Below are positions 21,180 through 32,220 of a stretch of DNA of 34,865 nucleotides, piece by piece (the first letter of the stretch is position 1; every line of letters starts with the position of its first letter). The stretch is from positions 1 through 34,865 of the forward strand of contig JAAYHX010000007.1 of assembly GCA_012735215.1 (NCBI GenBank), in the 5' to 3' direction. The stretch comes from Tissierellia bacterium. GTDB taxonomy: Bacteria; Bacillota; Clostridia; Tissierellales; Tepidimicrobiaceae. The translations under genes were made by a program, and so were the position numbers. Under the pieces are notes generated by a model, which was not told the origin of the DNA, did no database searches, and was given only the letters and a program-made list of their open reading frames with translations.

Positions 21180-23375
21180 ATGGACTACCTTAAAGGACTA
21201 AACGAAAGACAACGAGAAGCCGTTCTGCATGGAGAAGGGCCTTTATTAATTTTGGCAGGGGCAGGAAGCGGCAAGACTAGAGTGTTGACCTATAGAATTG
21301 CCCATTTAATAGAAGAAAGAGGAATATTTCCAGGAAATATTTTAGCCATCACCTTTACCAATAAGGCAGCTAACGAGATGAAGGAAAGGATTGGAAGGCT
21401 GCTAGATGGGGATGTGGATAACCTATGGATGGGAACCTTCCACTCCGTATGTGTAAGGATTCTTAGGCGTGATATAGATAAGATTGGATATGAAAGAGGA
21501 TTTTCCATTTATGATAGGGATGATCAAGTTACTCTTATTAAAGAGTGTATAAATGAGATGAACTTAGACAGGGATTATTATAGAGAAAGTTCAGTTTTAG
21601 GAACCATTAGCCATCTAAAGGATAAGTTGATAGCTCCTGATACCTACATAAATGAAAACTACAGCAATCTATATGCCAGAAATCTAGGAAAGCTCTATGC
21701 CCTATATCAGAAGAAGCTGAAGCAATACAATGCACTGGACTTTGATGATCTGATCATAAAGACTGTAGAGCTCTTTAGATCAGCTCCTGAAGTAATAGAC
21801 TATTATCAAAGAAAGTTCCAGTACATTTTTGTAGACGAATTCCAGGATACCAACAAGTCCCAGTATGAACTAATTAGGGCTCTTACAGGCAAATACAAGA
21901 ACATATGCGTAGTAGGAGACCCGGACCAGTCCATATATGGCTGGAGAGGGGCGGATATTACCAACATATTGAACTTTGAGAAGGATTTTAAGGACACTAC
22001 CACCATATTGTTAGAGCAAAACTACAGATCCACTAAAAACATACTCAATGTAGCCAACCATATTATCAAGAACAATATGGAGAGAAAGGATAAAGAATTG
22101 TGGACTGATAATGAAGAAGGGAATCAGGTAATAGTAGAAAAACTATTGGATGATAAGGTTGAGGCAGAGTTCGTGGCAAACAAGATAGAAGAGTTAGTTG
22201 ATGAAGGATACAGCTTAAATGACATGGCAATCCTATACAGAACCAATGCCCAATCTAGGTCTTTTGAGGATGCCTTAAGAAGAAGGAATATTAACTATAA
22301 GCTAGTTGGCGGCGTTAAATTCTACGATAGAAAAGAGATAAAGGACATTGTTGCATATTTGAGGCTTATCCAAAACCCATCGGATGATATATCCCTGAAA
22401 AGGATAATAAATGTACCTAGAAGGGGAATAGGTAAGTCCACTCTGGAGAAGATAGAGAAGATGGCCCAGGAAAAGGACGAGAGTATGTACAGCGTCCTTA
22501 TGGAAATAAGTCATATTAAAGGCATTTCCACTAGGGCAAAAAACAGCATAAGTGCTTTCGTGGAAATGATGAGCAACCTTATGGCTATGAGCGAAATCAT
22601 GAGTATAGACGATTTTATCAACCATGTGGTCCACAAGATAGGATATATGGAGGAACTGGAAAAGGAAGGAACCATTGAAGCCCAGAGTAGACTGGAAAAT
22701 ATTAAAGAGTTCATATCTGTTGCGGTGGATTTTGTAGTTGACAACCCTGAAGGCAGCCTGGAAGATTTCCTTTCCAGCATATCCTTATTATCTGATGTGG
22801 ACAAAACAGAGGATATTGAAAACTCAGTGACCATGCTTACGGTACACTCTGCCAAGGGATTGGAGTTCCCCGTAGTATTTCTAGTTGGTATGGAGGAAGG
22901 GCTATTTCCAATAGCAAGAGCTTTAGAAAAGGATTCAGATCTGGAAGAGGAAAGGAGGCTCTGCTATGTAGCTGTAACCAGGGCAGAGGAGTTGCTATAT
23001 ATTACCTATACTCAAATGAGGACTATTTATGGAAGAACCAGTTATTCACAGCCATCTAGATTTATAGAGGAGATACCAGAGGAGCTAATAGATTCATCAA
23101 CAGTTCATAGGAGAAAGGTTGATCTGAGAAGTCCATTTATAAATGTAGTTGATTACACAAGGGATGAAGGATTGAAGCCTAAAGATACAGCTTCAACAAA
23201 AGTTGATGGGGGAGACATGGACGTAGGAACCAAGGTGAGTCATAAAAAGTGGGGCCAAGGGACTGTTGTCCAGATGAAGGATAAGGGAAATGACAAGGAA
23301 ATAGTTATAGCCTTTGATACAGTAGGATTGAAAAGGTTGTTATTATCACTAGCTCCAATAGAGATAATCAAATAA
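21180..23375 (+). CDS. pcrA: ATP-dependent 3'-5' DNA helicase PcrA (UvrD family)
   Basis: A 731-residue SF1A helicase that acts in nucleotide excision repair, recombination control and plasmid replication. Motifs in order: Q-motif LNERQREAVLHGEGPLLIL, Walker A AGAGSGKT (26-33), GTFHSVCVRIL, Walker B FVDEFQDTNKSQYELI, VVGDPDQSIYGWRGAD, LEQNYRST, TVHSAKGLEFPVVFLVG and VAVTRAEELLYITY. The C-terminal ~60 residues (GTKVSHKKWGQGTVV) are the Tudor-like fold that binds RNA polymerase in PcrA. ATG at 21180 is preferred over TTG 21177. ligA starts 21 nt downstream; the pcrA-ligA order is common in Firmicutes. Confidence 0.96.
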   Translation: MDYLKGLNERQREAVLHGEGPLLILAGAGSGKTRVLTYRIAHLIEERGIFPGNILAITFTNKAANEMKERIGRLLDGDVDNLWMGTFHSVCVRILRRDIDKIGYERGFSIYDRDDQVTLIKECINEMNLDRDYYRESSVLGTISHLKDKLIAPDTYINENYSNLYARNLGKLYALYQKKLKQYNALDFDDLIIKTVELFRSAPEVIDYYQRKFQYIFVDEFQDTNKSQYELIRALTGKYKNICVVGDPDQSIYGWRGADITNILNFEKDFKDTTTILLEQNYRSTKNILNVANHIIKNNMERKDKELWTDNEEGNQVIVEKLLDDKVEAEFVANKIEELVDEGYSLNDMAILYRTNAQSRSFEDALRRRNINYKLVGGVKFYDRKEIKDIVAYLRLIQNPSDDISLKRIINVPRRGIGKSTLEKIEKMAQEKDESMYSVLMEISHIKGISTRAKNSISAFVEMMSNLMAMSEIMSIDDFINHVVHKIGYMEELEKEGTIEAQSRLENIKEFISVAVDFVVDNPEGSLEDFLSSISLLSDVDKTEDIENSVTMLTVHSAKGLEFPVVFLVGMEEGLFPIARALEKDSDLEEERRLCYVAVTRAEELLYITYTQMRTIYGRTSYSQPSRFIEEIPEELIDSSTVHRRKVDLRSPFINVVDYTRDEGLKPKDTASTKVDGGDMDVGTKVSHKKWGQGTVVQMKDKGNDKEIVIAFDTVGLKRLLLSLAPIEIIK

Positions 23376-23378
23376 TAA

Positions 23379-25388
<2,010 letters not shown>

Positions 25389-25421
25389 ATATTGCATGAT
25401 AATTATGAACCTATGACTTTG

Positions 25422-25451
25422 TTGATTTTGTAGCATACTAAGTGATACAAT
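25422..25451 (+). promoter_or_regulatory. Possible promoter of gatCAB
   Basis: TTGATT (25422-25427), an 18-bp spacer and TACAAT (25446-25451), in the 139-bp gap between ligA and gatC. Both boxes deviate from consensus. Confidence 0.45.
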
Positions 25452-25527
25452 ACTAATAGTTCCCATAAGTTTTCAGTCATAAATTTACTGAAGTAAAAAG
25501 AGCTAATGTTGATAAGGAGGGAAATCC

Positions 25528-25812
25528 ATGTTTTCAAAAGATGATGTTTATCATATAGCAGATCTGGCTAAATTAGACTTTTCAGATGAGGAAATAGGCA
25601 AGTTTACAGATGAATTTTCTAAGATAATAGAGTATGTTGGCCAGTTAAAGGAAGTGGATACTGAGGGAGTAGAACCTACTTACAATATCACTGAGAAGGT
25701 TCAGCCCTTTAGGGAAGATATAGTAAAACCTAGCCTGTCAAAGGAAGACGTGTTAAAAAATGCGCCAGAAGAACAGTATGGATATTTTAAACTACCACGG
25801 ATAATAGATTAG
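25528..25812 (+). CDS. gatC: Asp-tRNA(Asn)/Glu-tRNA(Gln) amidotransferase subunit C
   Basis: A 94-residue subunit that wraps GatA and GatB together in the amidotransferase making Gln-tRNA(Gln) and Asn-tRNA(Asn). DVYHIADLAKLDFSDEEI, LKEVDTEGVEPTYN and the tail PEEQYGYFKLPRIID are typical, and length is normal. AAGGAGGG precedes ATG. It leads the gatCAB operon. Confidence 0.96.
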   Translation: MFSKDDVYHIADLAKLDFSDEEIGKFTDEFSKIIEYVGQLKEVDTEGVEPTYNITEKVQPFREDIVKPSLSKEDVLKNAPEEQYGYFKLPRIID

Positions 25813-25824
25813 AGGGGTGATTCA

Positions 25825-27264
25825 ATGGATATCATAAGCTTATCAGCACTTGAAATGAGAGAAAAACTGCTTAATGGAGAAATTTCATGTAGAGAAATAG
25901 TTCAAGCCCATATAGATAACATAGAGAAAATTGAACCTGAAATTAATGCATTTGTAACCTTGACCAAGGAAAAGGCATTGAAAAAAGCAGATATAGTAGA
26001 TGAAAAGATAAGAAATAAGGAAGAAGTAGGAATACTTGCAGGAATACCTGTAGCAGTAAAGGATAATATTAGCACTAAAGGGATTAGAACAACTTGTGGA
26101 TCTAAAATGCTGGAAAATTACATACCCCCTTATGATGCTACAGTTGTAGAAAGAATAGAAGAGGAAGATGGGATAATAATAGGCAAAACAAACATGGATG
26201 AATTTGCAATGGGATCATCTACTGAAACCTCATACTTTGGACCTACCAAAAATCCTATTGATACCACAAGAGTTCCTGGAGGATCCAGCGGTGGTTCTGC
26301 TGCAGCAGTATGTGCAAAGGAAGCAGCTTTGGCCTTGGGAACAGATACTGGTGGTTCTATTAGAGAACCTGCTAGCTTTTGTGGAATTGTAGGAATTAAA
26401 CCTACATATGGATTAGTGTCCAGATATGGAGCAGTTCCCATGGCTAATTCTTTAGACCAAATAGGTCCTTTTGGAAGAAATGTATTAGATGCAGCTTTGC
26501 TCTTACAAGCAATAGCAGGCCACGACCCTAAAGATTCCACTTCAATGGATTTGGAAAGAGTGGATTATCTAAATCAAATAGTTGATGAAGTAAAGGGTAT
26601 GAGAATAGGTATACCTAAGGAATATATGGAAATTGAGATTGATGAGAGTTTAAAAGAAAAAATCATAAATGCAGTTAATATGCTTGAAAGCTTAGGAGCA
26701 GAGCTTGAAGAAGTATCTTTGCCAAATCTTAAGTATTCTCTGCCAGCTTACTACATTATATCTACTTCTGAATTAAGTTCAAACCTATCTAGATTTGATG
26801 GTGTAAGGTATGGGTACAGAACAGAAGAGTACAACAGCTTAGATGAGTTATATAAGAAATCCAGATCTGAAGCCTTTGGAGAAGAAGTAAAGAGAAGAAT
26901 AATGTTAGGAACATTTTCTCTAAGCAAGGGTTATGCTGATGACTACTATAAGAAAGCATTAAAGATAAGGACCCTGATAAAAAATGATTTCGATAAGGCC
27001 TTCAAAAAGGTGGATGTATTGGTTGGGCCAACAGCACCTTCATTACCCTTTGAACTAGGATCCATATCCGATCCAGTTACTATGTATAAATCCGATTCCT
27101 TTACAGTAGCTATAAATTTAGCAGGAGTATGTGCCCTTTCCATGCCCTGTGGAAGTGTAGATGGGCTGCCTGTTGGATTACAGATGATTGGAGATAGATT
27201 TAAGGATATTAACATCTTAAAAGCAGCCTATGCTTTAGAAAAGAATTTAGGGGGTGTCAGATAA
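25825..27264 (+). CDS. gatA: Glutamyl-tRNA(Gln) amidotransferase subunit A
   Basis: A 479-residue amidase subunit that hydrolyses glutamine to supply ammonia through a tunnel to GatB. The Ser-cisSer-Lys triad is intact: Lys79 in PVAVKDN, Ser154 in PGGSSGGSAAA and Ser178 in DTGGSIREPASFCG. It begins 12 nt after gatC and its stop overlaps gatB by 1 nt (TAATG), so the subunits are made together. Confidence 0.97.
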   Translation: MDIISLSALEMREKLLNGEISCREIVQAHIDNIEKIEPEINAFVTLTKEKALKKADIVDEKIRNKEEVGILAGIPVAVKDNISTKGIRTTCGSKMLENYIPPYDATVVERIEEEDGIIIGKTNMDEFAMGSSTETSYFGPTKNPIDTTRVPGGSSGGSAAAVCAKEAALALGTDTGGSIREPASFCGIVGIKPTYGLVSRYGAVPMANSLDQIGPFGRNVLDAALLLQAIAGHDPKDSTSMDLERVDYLNQIVDEVKGMRIGIPKEYMEIEIDESLKEKIINAVNMLESLGAELEEVSLPNLKYSLPAYYIISTSELSSNLSRFDGVRYGYRTEEYNSLDELYKKSRSEAFGEEVKRRIMLGTFSLSKGYADDYYKKALKIRTLIKNDFDKAFKKVDVLVGPTAPSLPFELGSISDPVTMYKSDSFTVAINLAGVCALSMPCGSVDGLPVGLQMIGDRFKDINILKAAYALEKNLGGVR

Positions 27265-28694
27265 TGGCATATGAGACTTTAGTAGGCTTAGAAATACACG
27301 TAGAACTTTCCACCAAAACCAAGATATTCTGCGGTTGTTCCAATGAGTTTGGAAAAGATGCCAATACCCAATGCTGTCCTGTATGTTTAGGCTTACCAGG
27401 AGCCCTACCAGTACTAAATAAAGCAGTTGTGGAATATGCCATTAAAGCTGGATTGGCTTTTAACTGTGATATAGCTATAGATTCCAGAATGGATAGGAAA
27501 AACTACTTTTATCCTGACTTGGTCAAAGGTTTCCAAATAAGCCAAAATGACATCCCATTGTGTTCCAATGGATATATTGAAATAGATACAGAAGAAGGTC
27601 CTAAGAAGATTAGGATTAGAAGAATTCACATAGAGGAGGATACGGGAAAATCAATTCATACTGAAAGTGGAGACTCTCTACTTGACTATAATAGATCAGG
27701 AGTTCCTCTTATTGAAATAGTAACAGAGCCTGACATAAACTCAAAGGAAGAAGCACAAAAGTTTCTGGAAAGTTTAAAATCTACATTACAATACATTGAA
27801 GTTTCAGACTGTAAGATGGAAGAAGGCTCTTTAAGATGCGATATCAATATAAATGTTGTAGATGATGAAAGAAATATTAAGTCTAAGATAACTGAAGTAA
27901 AGAACTTAAACTCCTTCAGTGCTGTAGGTAAAGCGATTGAATATGAAGAAAAAAGACATATTGCCTTACTGGAAGAAGGAAAGAATACCCTAAGGGAAAC
28001 TAGACGTTGGAATGAGGTAGATAACGAAACTATAGTAATGAGAAGCAAGGCAGAAGCTGCAGATTATAGATATGGGGTTGAACCAGATATAGCTCCTATA
28101 AAAATAGATCCAGAGTGGATAGAAGATATAAGAAAGACTATGCCAGAGCTTCCAAGACAAAAGAAGGCTAGATTTATTGAAGAGTACGGAATACCTGAAT
28201 ACGATGCAGAAGTTTTAACTCAATCAAAGGATTTATCTCATTTCTTTGAGGAAACAGTTGGATTATCTGAGGATCCAAAGCAAGTGAGCAACTGGGTAAT
28301 GGGAGATGTTTTGAGAAGATTAAACGACGAGGGAGTAGAAGTTAAGGATCTAAAATTTACTCCTAAGGACTTGGCAGATTTGCTAAAGCTTATAAATGAA
28401 GGTAAGATAAGCAACAACATAGGCAAAAAGGTATTAAGGGAAATGTTTGAAACTGGCAAGAAGCCAGATGATATAGTTAAGGAACAAGGACTAGTACAGA
28501 TCAGTGATGAATCCCAGCTGAGAGAAGTGGTAAGCAAGATCTTGGAAGAAAATGAGCAATCTGTCATAGACTATAAAAATGGGAAGACTAGGGCTATGGG
28601 ATTCATTATCGGCCAGGTTATGAAGGCTACAAGAGGAAAGGCCAATCCTCAATTGGTCAATGAAATAGTGAAAGAGATGCTTGACGAAAAATAA
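27264..28694 (+). CDS. gatB: Asp/Glu-tRNA amidotransferase subunit B
   Basis: A 476-residue subunit that phosphorylates and amidates Glu-tRNA(Gln)/Asp-tRNA(Asn). N-terminal cradle domain with zinc-site cysteines 23, 25, 38 and 41 (FCGCSNEFG...CCPVCLG), RKNYFYPDLVKGFQISQND, and RIRRIHIEEDTGKS; the C-terminal YqeY-like helical domain binds tRNA (~330-476). Length is normal. Ends at a terminator that overlaps the stop codon. Confidence 0.97.
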   Translation: MAYETLVGLEIHVELSTKTKIFCGCSNEFGKDANTQCCPVCLGLPGALPVLNKAVVEYAIKAGLAFNCDIAIDSRMDRKNYFYPDLVKGFQISQNDIPLCSNGYIEIDTEEGPKKIRIRRIHIEEDTGKSIHTESGDSLLDYNRSGVPLIEIVTEPDINSKEEAQKFLESLKSTLQYIEVSDCKMEEGSLRCDININVVDDERNIKSKITEVKNLNSFSAVGKAIEYEEKRHIALLEEGKNTLRETRRWNEVDNETIVMRSKAEAADYRYGVEPDIAPIKIDPEWIEDIRKTMPELPRQKKARFIEEYGIPEYDAEVLTQSKDLSHFFEETVGLSEDPKQVSNWVMGDVLRRLNDEGVEVKDLKFTPKDLADLLKLINEGKISNNIGKKVLREMFETGKKPDDIVKEQGLVQISDESQLREVVSKILEENEQSVIDYKNGKTRAMGFIIGQVMKATRGKANPQLVNEIVKEMLDEK

Positions 28695-28727
28695 GATGGA
28701 AATTATTCCTTTTCCATCTTATCTTTT
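28691..28727. terminator. Terminator after gatB, overlapping the 3' end of a small - gene
   Basis: A 12-bp stem (28691-28702 with 28711-28722) with an 8-nt loop, followed by CTTTTTC. Its right part lies in the last codons of the convergent gene at 28703-28858. Confidence 0.78.
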
Positions 28728-28858
28728 TCCCTTTCTTTACTTTTATCTACAAAATAAGGACATTCTTTTAAAGGAGAATTAGAGGATGAGGTTACCTCAG
28801 TTAAGTTACACAGGCCCTCTTCCTGATAGATGCAATTTTCTGAGCAAGGAATAAGCAT
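28703..28858 (-). CDS. Small Cys-rich protein, function unknown
   Basis: A 51-residue protein with perfect AGGAGG 8 nt before its ATG. Cysteines are spaced as C-x3-C-x7-C near the N-terminus (MLIPCSENCIYQEEGLC) and one more in LKECPYFVDK, followed by a charged Lys/Glu tail. Four Cys in this spacing suggest a small zinc or Fe-S knuckle. Similar short Cys proteins are frequent in clostridial genomes and, from memory, are sometimes mislabelled hydroxymyristoyl-ACP dehydratase; their role is unknown. Confidence 0.68.
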   Translation of the reverse strand: MLIPCSENCIYQEEGLCNLTEVTSSSNSPLKECPYFVDKSKEREKDKMEKE

Positions 28859-29025
28859 ATAAATCCTCCTTATAATGTAGAATATAGATTATTTTATCCA
28901 GACAAGAATAAAATTATTAATTATTATAAAGTGTATGGGAATTGTGTCAAAAGTGTCTGCATTTTGGTACAATATAATCATACAGTTATCATAAACTAGA
29001 TACGGTAGATAAGGAGGAATTACAA

Positions 29026-30021
29026 GTGGAAATAGGAAAACTGCCCAATCACTTGCTTGAAGAAATAGTATTCAAAAATATAAAAAACAAGCGGAAAGAA
29101 GTATTAATGGGAGCGGCCATAGGAGAAGATAACGCCATAATAGATTTTGGTGATGAAATATGTGCCATATCTACTGACCCCATTACAGGTACCACAAAGC
29201 ATATTGGTAAGCTAGCGGTATATATCTCTTGCAACGATGTATCCAGTTCTGGAGCAGAGCCTATAGGAGTACTTTTGACTATTTTGGCACCTCCCCACAC
29301 TACTGAAAAGGATATAGAAACCATAATGACAGATGCAGGAGAAGCTTCTAAGGAGTTGAATGTGGAGATAATTGGTGGTCACACTGAGATTACCGACGCT
29401 GTGAATAGAATTGTAGTATCTTCCACAGTTATAGGAAAGCAAAAGAAGGAAAAGATGATAGACTCCAAAAAGGTAAAAGTAGGAGATAAGATTCTCATGA
29501 CCAAGTATGCTGGTATAGAGGGGACTACAATCCTAGCAAAAGAATTAAGGGAATACTTGATTGGTAAGCTTGGTAAGGATAAGCTGGAAGAAGCCAGGAG
29601 CTTGTACAAGCATATATCTGTCATGAAGGAAGGCATTATTTGTGGGAAAGTAGGAGTAAACTACATGCACGATATAACAGAAGGAGGAGTTCTAGGAGCA
29701 ATATGGGAGGCAGCGGCAGCTATAGGCAAGGGTGTAAAAGTATATGAGGACCTAATTCCAATGAAGGAGGTTACAAGGGAGATCTCAAAGATTCTAAATA
29801 TAGACCCCTATAGACTTATATCTAGTGGCAGCATGCTCATAATAGCAAAAAAAGAAAAGGTGAGCTTGCTTAAGGAAAAATTGAGTGAAGAGGGAATTGA
29901 GGTAACAGAGATAGGAGAAGTAATAGAAGAAGGAATATATTTACAGAAGAAGGATGGATTAGCAGAAATAGCCCCTCCATCCAGCGATGAGTTATATAAA
30001 GCTTTGTCCATAAAGGAATAA
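29026..30021 (+). CDS. HypE-like AIR-synthase superfamily protein
   Basis: A 331-residue ATP-binding protein with the N-terminal (~1-150) and C-terminal (~160-325) AIR-synthase domains of the HypE/PurM/ThiL/SelD superfamily. MGAAIGEDNAIIDFGD, YISCNDVSSSGAEPIGVLL, IIGGHTEI and YMHDITEGGVLGAIWEA are characteristic. True HypE ends in a Cys that carries the CN-precursor for NiFe hydrogenase; this protein ends in ALSIKE with no Cys, so it is a HypE-like paralogue of unknown substrate. It also lacks the Cys/Sec loop of SelD. GTG start with AAGGAGG upstream. No hydrogenase genes are near. Confidence 0.82.
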   Translation: MEIGKLPNHLLEEIVFKNIKNKRKEVLMGAAIGEDNAIIDFGDEICAISTDPITGTTKHIGKLAVYISCNDVSSSGAEPIGVLLTILAPPHTTEKDIETIMTDAGEASKELNVEIIGGHTEITDAVNRIVVSSTVIGKQKKEKMIDSKKVKVGDKILMTKYAGIEGTTILAKELREYLIGKLGKDKLEEARSLYKHISVMKEGIICGKVGVNYMHDITEGGVLGAIWEAAAAIGKGVKVYEDLIPMKEVTREISKILNIDPYRLISSGSMLIIAKKEKVSLLKEKLSEEGIEVTEIGEVIEEGIYLQKKDGLAEIAPPSSDELYKALSIKE

Positions 30022-30052
30022 CAGGAATCTAGTATTAAATTGACCCAATTGG

Positions 30053-30082
30053 TTGACATTAAAGGTCATAAAATGGTATAAC
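30053..30082 (+). promoter_or_regulatory. Putative promoter of the amidase gene
   Basis: TTGACA (30053-30058), an 18-bp spacer ending in TGG, and TATAAC (30077-30082); the TGn element makes it an extended -10 type. Confidence 0.7.
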
Positions 30083-30132
30083 TATTGTAAGTATGGTAAT
30101 TCATAGCACAATTTGCAGAAAGGGGGAAGACG

Positions 30133-31572
30133 ATGAAGAAGTGGAAGGTGTTTCTATCTTTACTACTCGTCCTTATGTTTATGAGTACCTCGGTATTTGC
30201 AGCAGCCTATCCAATCAAGTGGATTACGGTTAGGATTGATGGGAAGAATGTATCCGTAAGAGAAGTGCCAGTAGTCATGGATGGAAAACAAATACATTTA
30301 GATGTGCCTTCTTATATAATAAAGGCCGGCTATACTTATGTACCAATAAGGTTTGTAACTGAACGCTATGGAGCTAAAGTTGATTGGATTCAACAAACCA
30401 ACACAGCAGTAGTTAAGACTGCAAAGGGCACTGAAATTAAACTCACCATCAATAGCCGGAATGTCTATGTGAACGGCAAAAAGCAAGTAATACCAAGTGA
30501 TATGGTTCCTAAGTTTACAGTTTTCAACTATGGAACGAAAAAGGCTGATGGTAGGACTATGGTACCCTTGAGATTTATTTCAGAACTGCTAGGTTATGAA
30601 GTAGGTTACGATAAAGCAAAAGGGCTGCCATTTATCAATACTCCTAAACAAGAGGAGCCAAGTAGGGGTGGAAGCACTGCTGTAAACAAGGTAACAGAGA
30701 TCAAGAAAGAAGTAGTTAATGGTAAAGAAGCTATAGCTGTATATAAAACTGCAAATGTGAAGGTCAACACTTCAAAATTGACCAATCCACAGAGGCTTGT
30801 ATTTGATTTACAGTCTTCAATTTTAGCTAGCGGCGGAGGCAGCTACCAATACAATATCAGCATAGGACCTGTTACAAAGGTGAGGGTATCACAATTTTCT
30901 TCTGATGTTGTTAGGGTTGTACTAGATATAGCAGACGGGGAAAAGAATCCTGAAGTTGAACTTATCAACAATAAGGACAAGCTATACATCATACCCAAAG
31001 GAGTAGCAAGTACACCTAGTAAACCTAATATAATTATATCTCTAGATCCAGGCCATGGTGGAAAAGATCCAGGTGCAGTACAAAATGGCATCAACGAAAA
31101 GGATATAAACCTACTAGTAGGTACTAAGCTAAATGTTGCATTAAAGAATGCAGGCTATGATACCCTAATGACAAGGGATTCTGATGTGTATGTGGATTTG
31201 AAAGATAGGGCTGAACTAGCAAACAGTAATGAAGCTAACGTATTCATAAGTCTTCACTGCAACTCATTTACATCTGATGGAGCTAAAGGGATAGAGGTCC
31301 TATATAATCCTAATAGGGCTAACAGTCAGCAATTGGCACAAATGCTACTCGATGAATTGGTAAAGGCAACAGGAGCTAATAATAGAGGCATAAAACAGAG
31401 AACAGATTTGGCAGTATTAAATCAAACTACTATGCCTGCAGCATTGATAGAAATGGGCTTTATAAGCAACAAGGAAGAAGCAGAAAAATTAAAGGATCCT
31501 TCCTATCAGAATAAAATTGTACAAGCGATAGTAAATGGCGTAGAAAAATATTTCAGCACTTATGGTAAATAA
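30133..31572 (+). CDS. N-acetylmuramoyl-L-alanine amidase, secreted, with stalk and AMIN-like domains
   Basis: A 479-residue exported cell-wall hydrolase that cuts between MurNAc and the peptide stem. Signal peptide 1-24 (LLVLMFMSTSVFAAA); copper-amine-oxidase-N-like stalk domain (~25-165, TYVPIRFVTERYGAKVDW and TMVPLRFISELLGYEVGY); AMIN-like beta domain (~185-290); Amidase_3 domain (~300-476) with zinc residues in LDPGHGGKDPGA (His), INEKD (Glu) and FISLHCNS (His), and catalytic Glu in ALIEMGFIS. Complete. AAAGGGGGA precedes ATG. Its neighbour GerMN protein suggests a link to sporulation or cell separation. Confidence 0.92.
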   Translation: MKKWKVFLSLLLVLMFMSTSVFAAAYPIKWITVRIDGKNVSVREVPVVMDGKQIHLDVPSYIIKAGYTYVPIRFVTERYGAKVDWIQQTNTAVVKTAKGTEIKLTINSRNVYVNGKKQVIPSDMVPKFTVFNYGTKKADGRTMVPLRFISELLGYEVGYDKAKGLPFINTPKQEEPSRGGSTAVNKVTEIKKEVVNGKEAIAVYKTANVKVNTSKLTNPQRLVFDLQSSILASGGGSYQYNISIGPVTKVRVSQFSSDVVRVVLDIADGEKNPEVELINNKDKLYIIPKGVASTPSKPNIIISLDPGHGGKDPGAVQNGINEKDINLLVGTKLNVALKNAGYDTLMTRDSDVYVDLKDRAELANSNEANVFISLHCNSFTSDGAKGIEVLYNPNRANSQQLAQMLLDELVKATGANNRGIKQRTDLAVLNQTTMPAALIEMGFISNKEEAEKLKDPSYQNKIVQAIVNGVEKYFSTYGK

Positions 31573-31582
31573 TATATTGTGA

Positions 31583-31618
31583 TATAATATAGCGGAGTCA
31601 TGACTCCGCTATATTATA
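31583..31618. terminator. Perfect 36-bp palindrome after the amidase gene
   Basis: The inverted repeat is uninterrupted (half-arm TATAATATAGCGGAGTCA), centred at 31600/31601, with GC core and A/T arms. It most likely folds into a terminator hairpin whose A/T arm supplies the U-run. It could also be a protein-binding dyad, since it lies only 24 nt before the next gene. Confidence 0.65.
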
Positions 31619-31641
31619 GTTAATGAGGTGATAAAGAGGAT

Positions 31642-32160
31642 ATGTTTCTAGGATATCTATTAATATTTACTGCAAGAGTATTAGACGTTACTTTGGCCAC
31701 TTTAAGGATGCTTATGGTGGTTCAGGGAAGAAAGCTATACTCAGCCTTTGTAGGATTTTTTGAAATAATCATCTATATTACTGCACTAAACCAAGTAGTC
31801 AGCAACCTAGATAACATAGGAAATTTGTTGGCATATGCTCTTGGCTTTGCTTGTGGTAACTATGTGGGAATAATGATAGAAGAAAAAATTGCCCTTGGAA
31901 CCTTAGAGGTGCAAATAATCCATAAAGGTAAGAGCAGCGAAGAAATGGTAGAAGAGCTGAGAAATGAAGGTTTTGGAGTAACCATATTGACAGGACAAGG
32001 GCGGGAAGGCAGTAGGGATGTAATAAAAGCAGTAATTAGGAGAAAGGACTTGATGAGGATAAAGAAGCTAGTTTACAAGTATGATCCCAATGCCTTTATC
32101 ATAACCAACTCCATAAGCTCTATAAGCGGAGGCTACTTTAGAGCCATCAAAAAGAAATAA
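31642..32160 (+). CDS. UPF0316 / DUF2179 membrane protein
   Basis: A 172-residue protein with three N-terminal helices (~1-80; ARVLDVTLATLRMLMVVQGR and YALGFACGNYVGIMIEEKIALG) and a cytoplasmic C-terminal DUF2179 domain (VIKAVIRRKDLMRIKKLVYK, then FIITNSISSISGGYF). The layout matches UPF0316 proteins of Firmicutes, which have no established function. The C-terminal domain is shared with YitT-type proteins and may bind a small ligand. The GAGGA next to the ATG is unusually close; AGGTG further up may be used. Confidence 0.85.
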   Translation: MFLGYLLIFTARVLDVTLATLRMLMVVQGRKLYSAFVGFFEIIIYITALNQVVSNLDNIGNLLAYALGFACGNYVGIMIEEKIALGTLEVQIIHKGKSSEEMVEELRNEGFGVTILTGQGREGSRDVIKAVIRRKDLMRIKKLVYKYDPNAFIITNSISSISGGYFRAIKKK

Positions 32161-32220
32161 GTATCATAGTATCCCTTACCCTTTAATATAATGTAGTAAA
32201 AACAAGGAGGGGGGTAAGGG

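Noticed and set aside
29026-30021. SelD (selenophosphate synthase), which would complete a Sec pathway here
   Set aside because: It lacks the N-terminal Cys/Sec-Gly-Cys-Lys loop of SelD and is closer to HypE.
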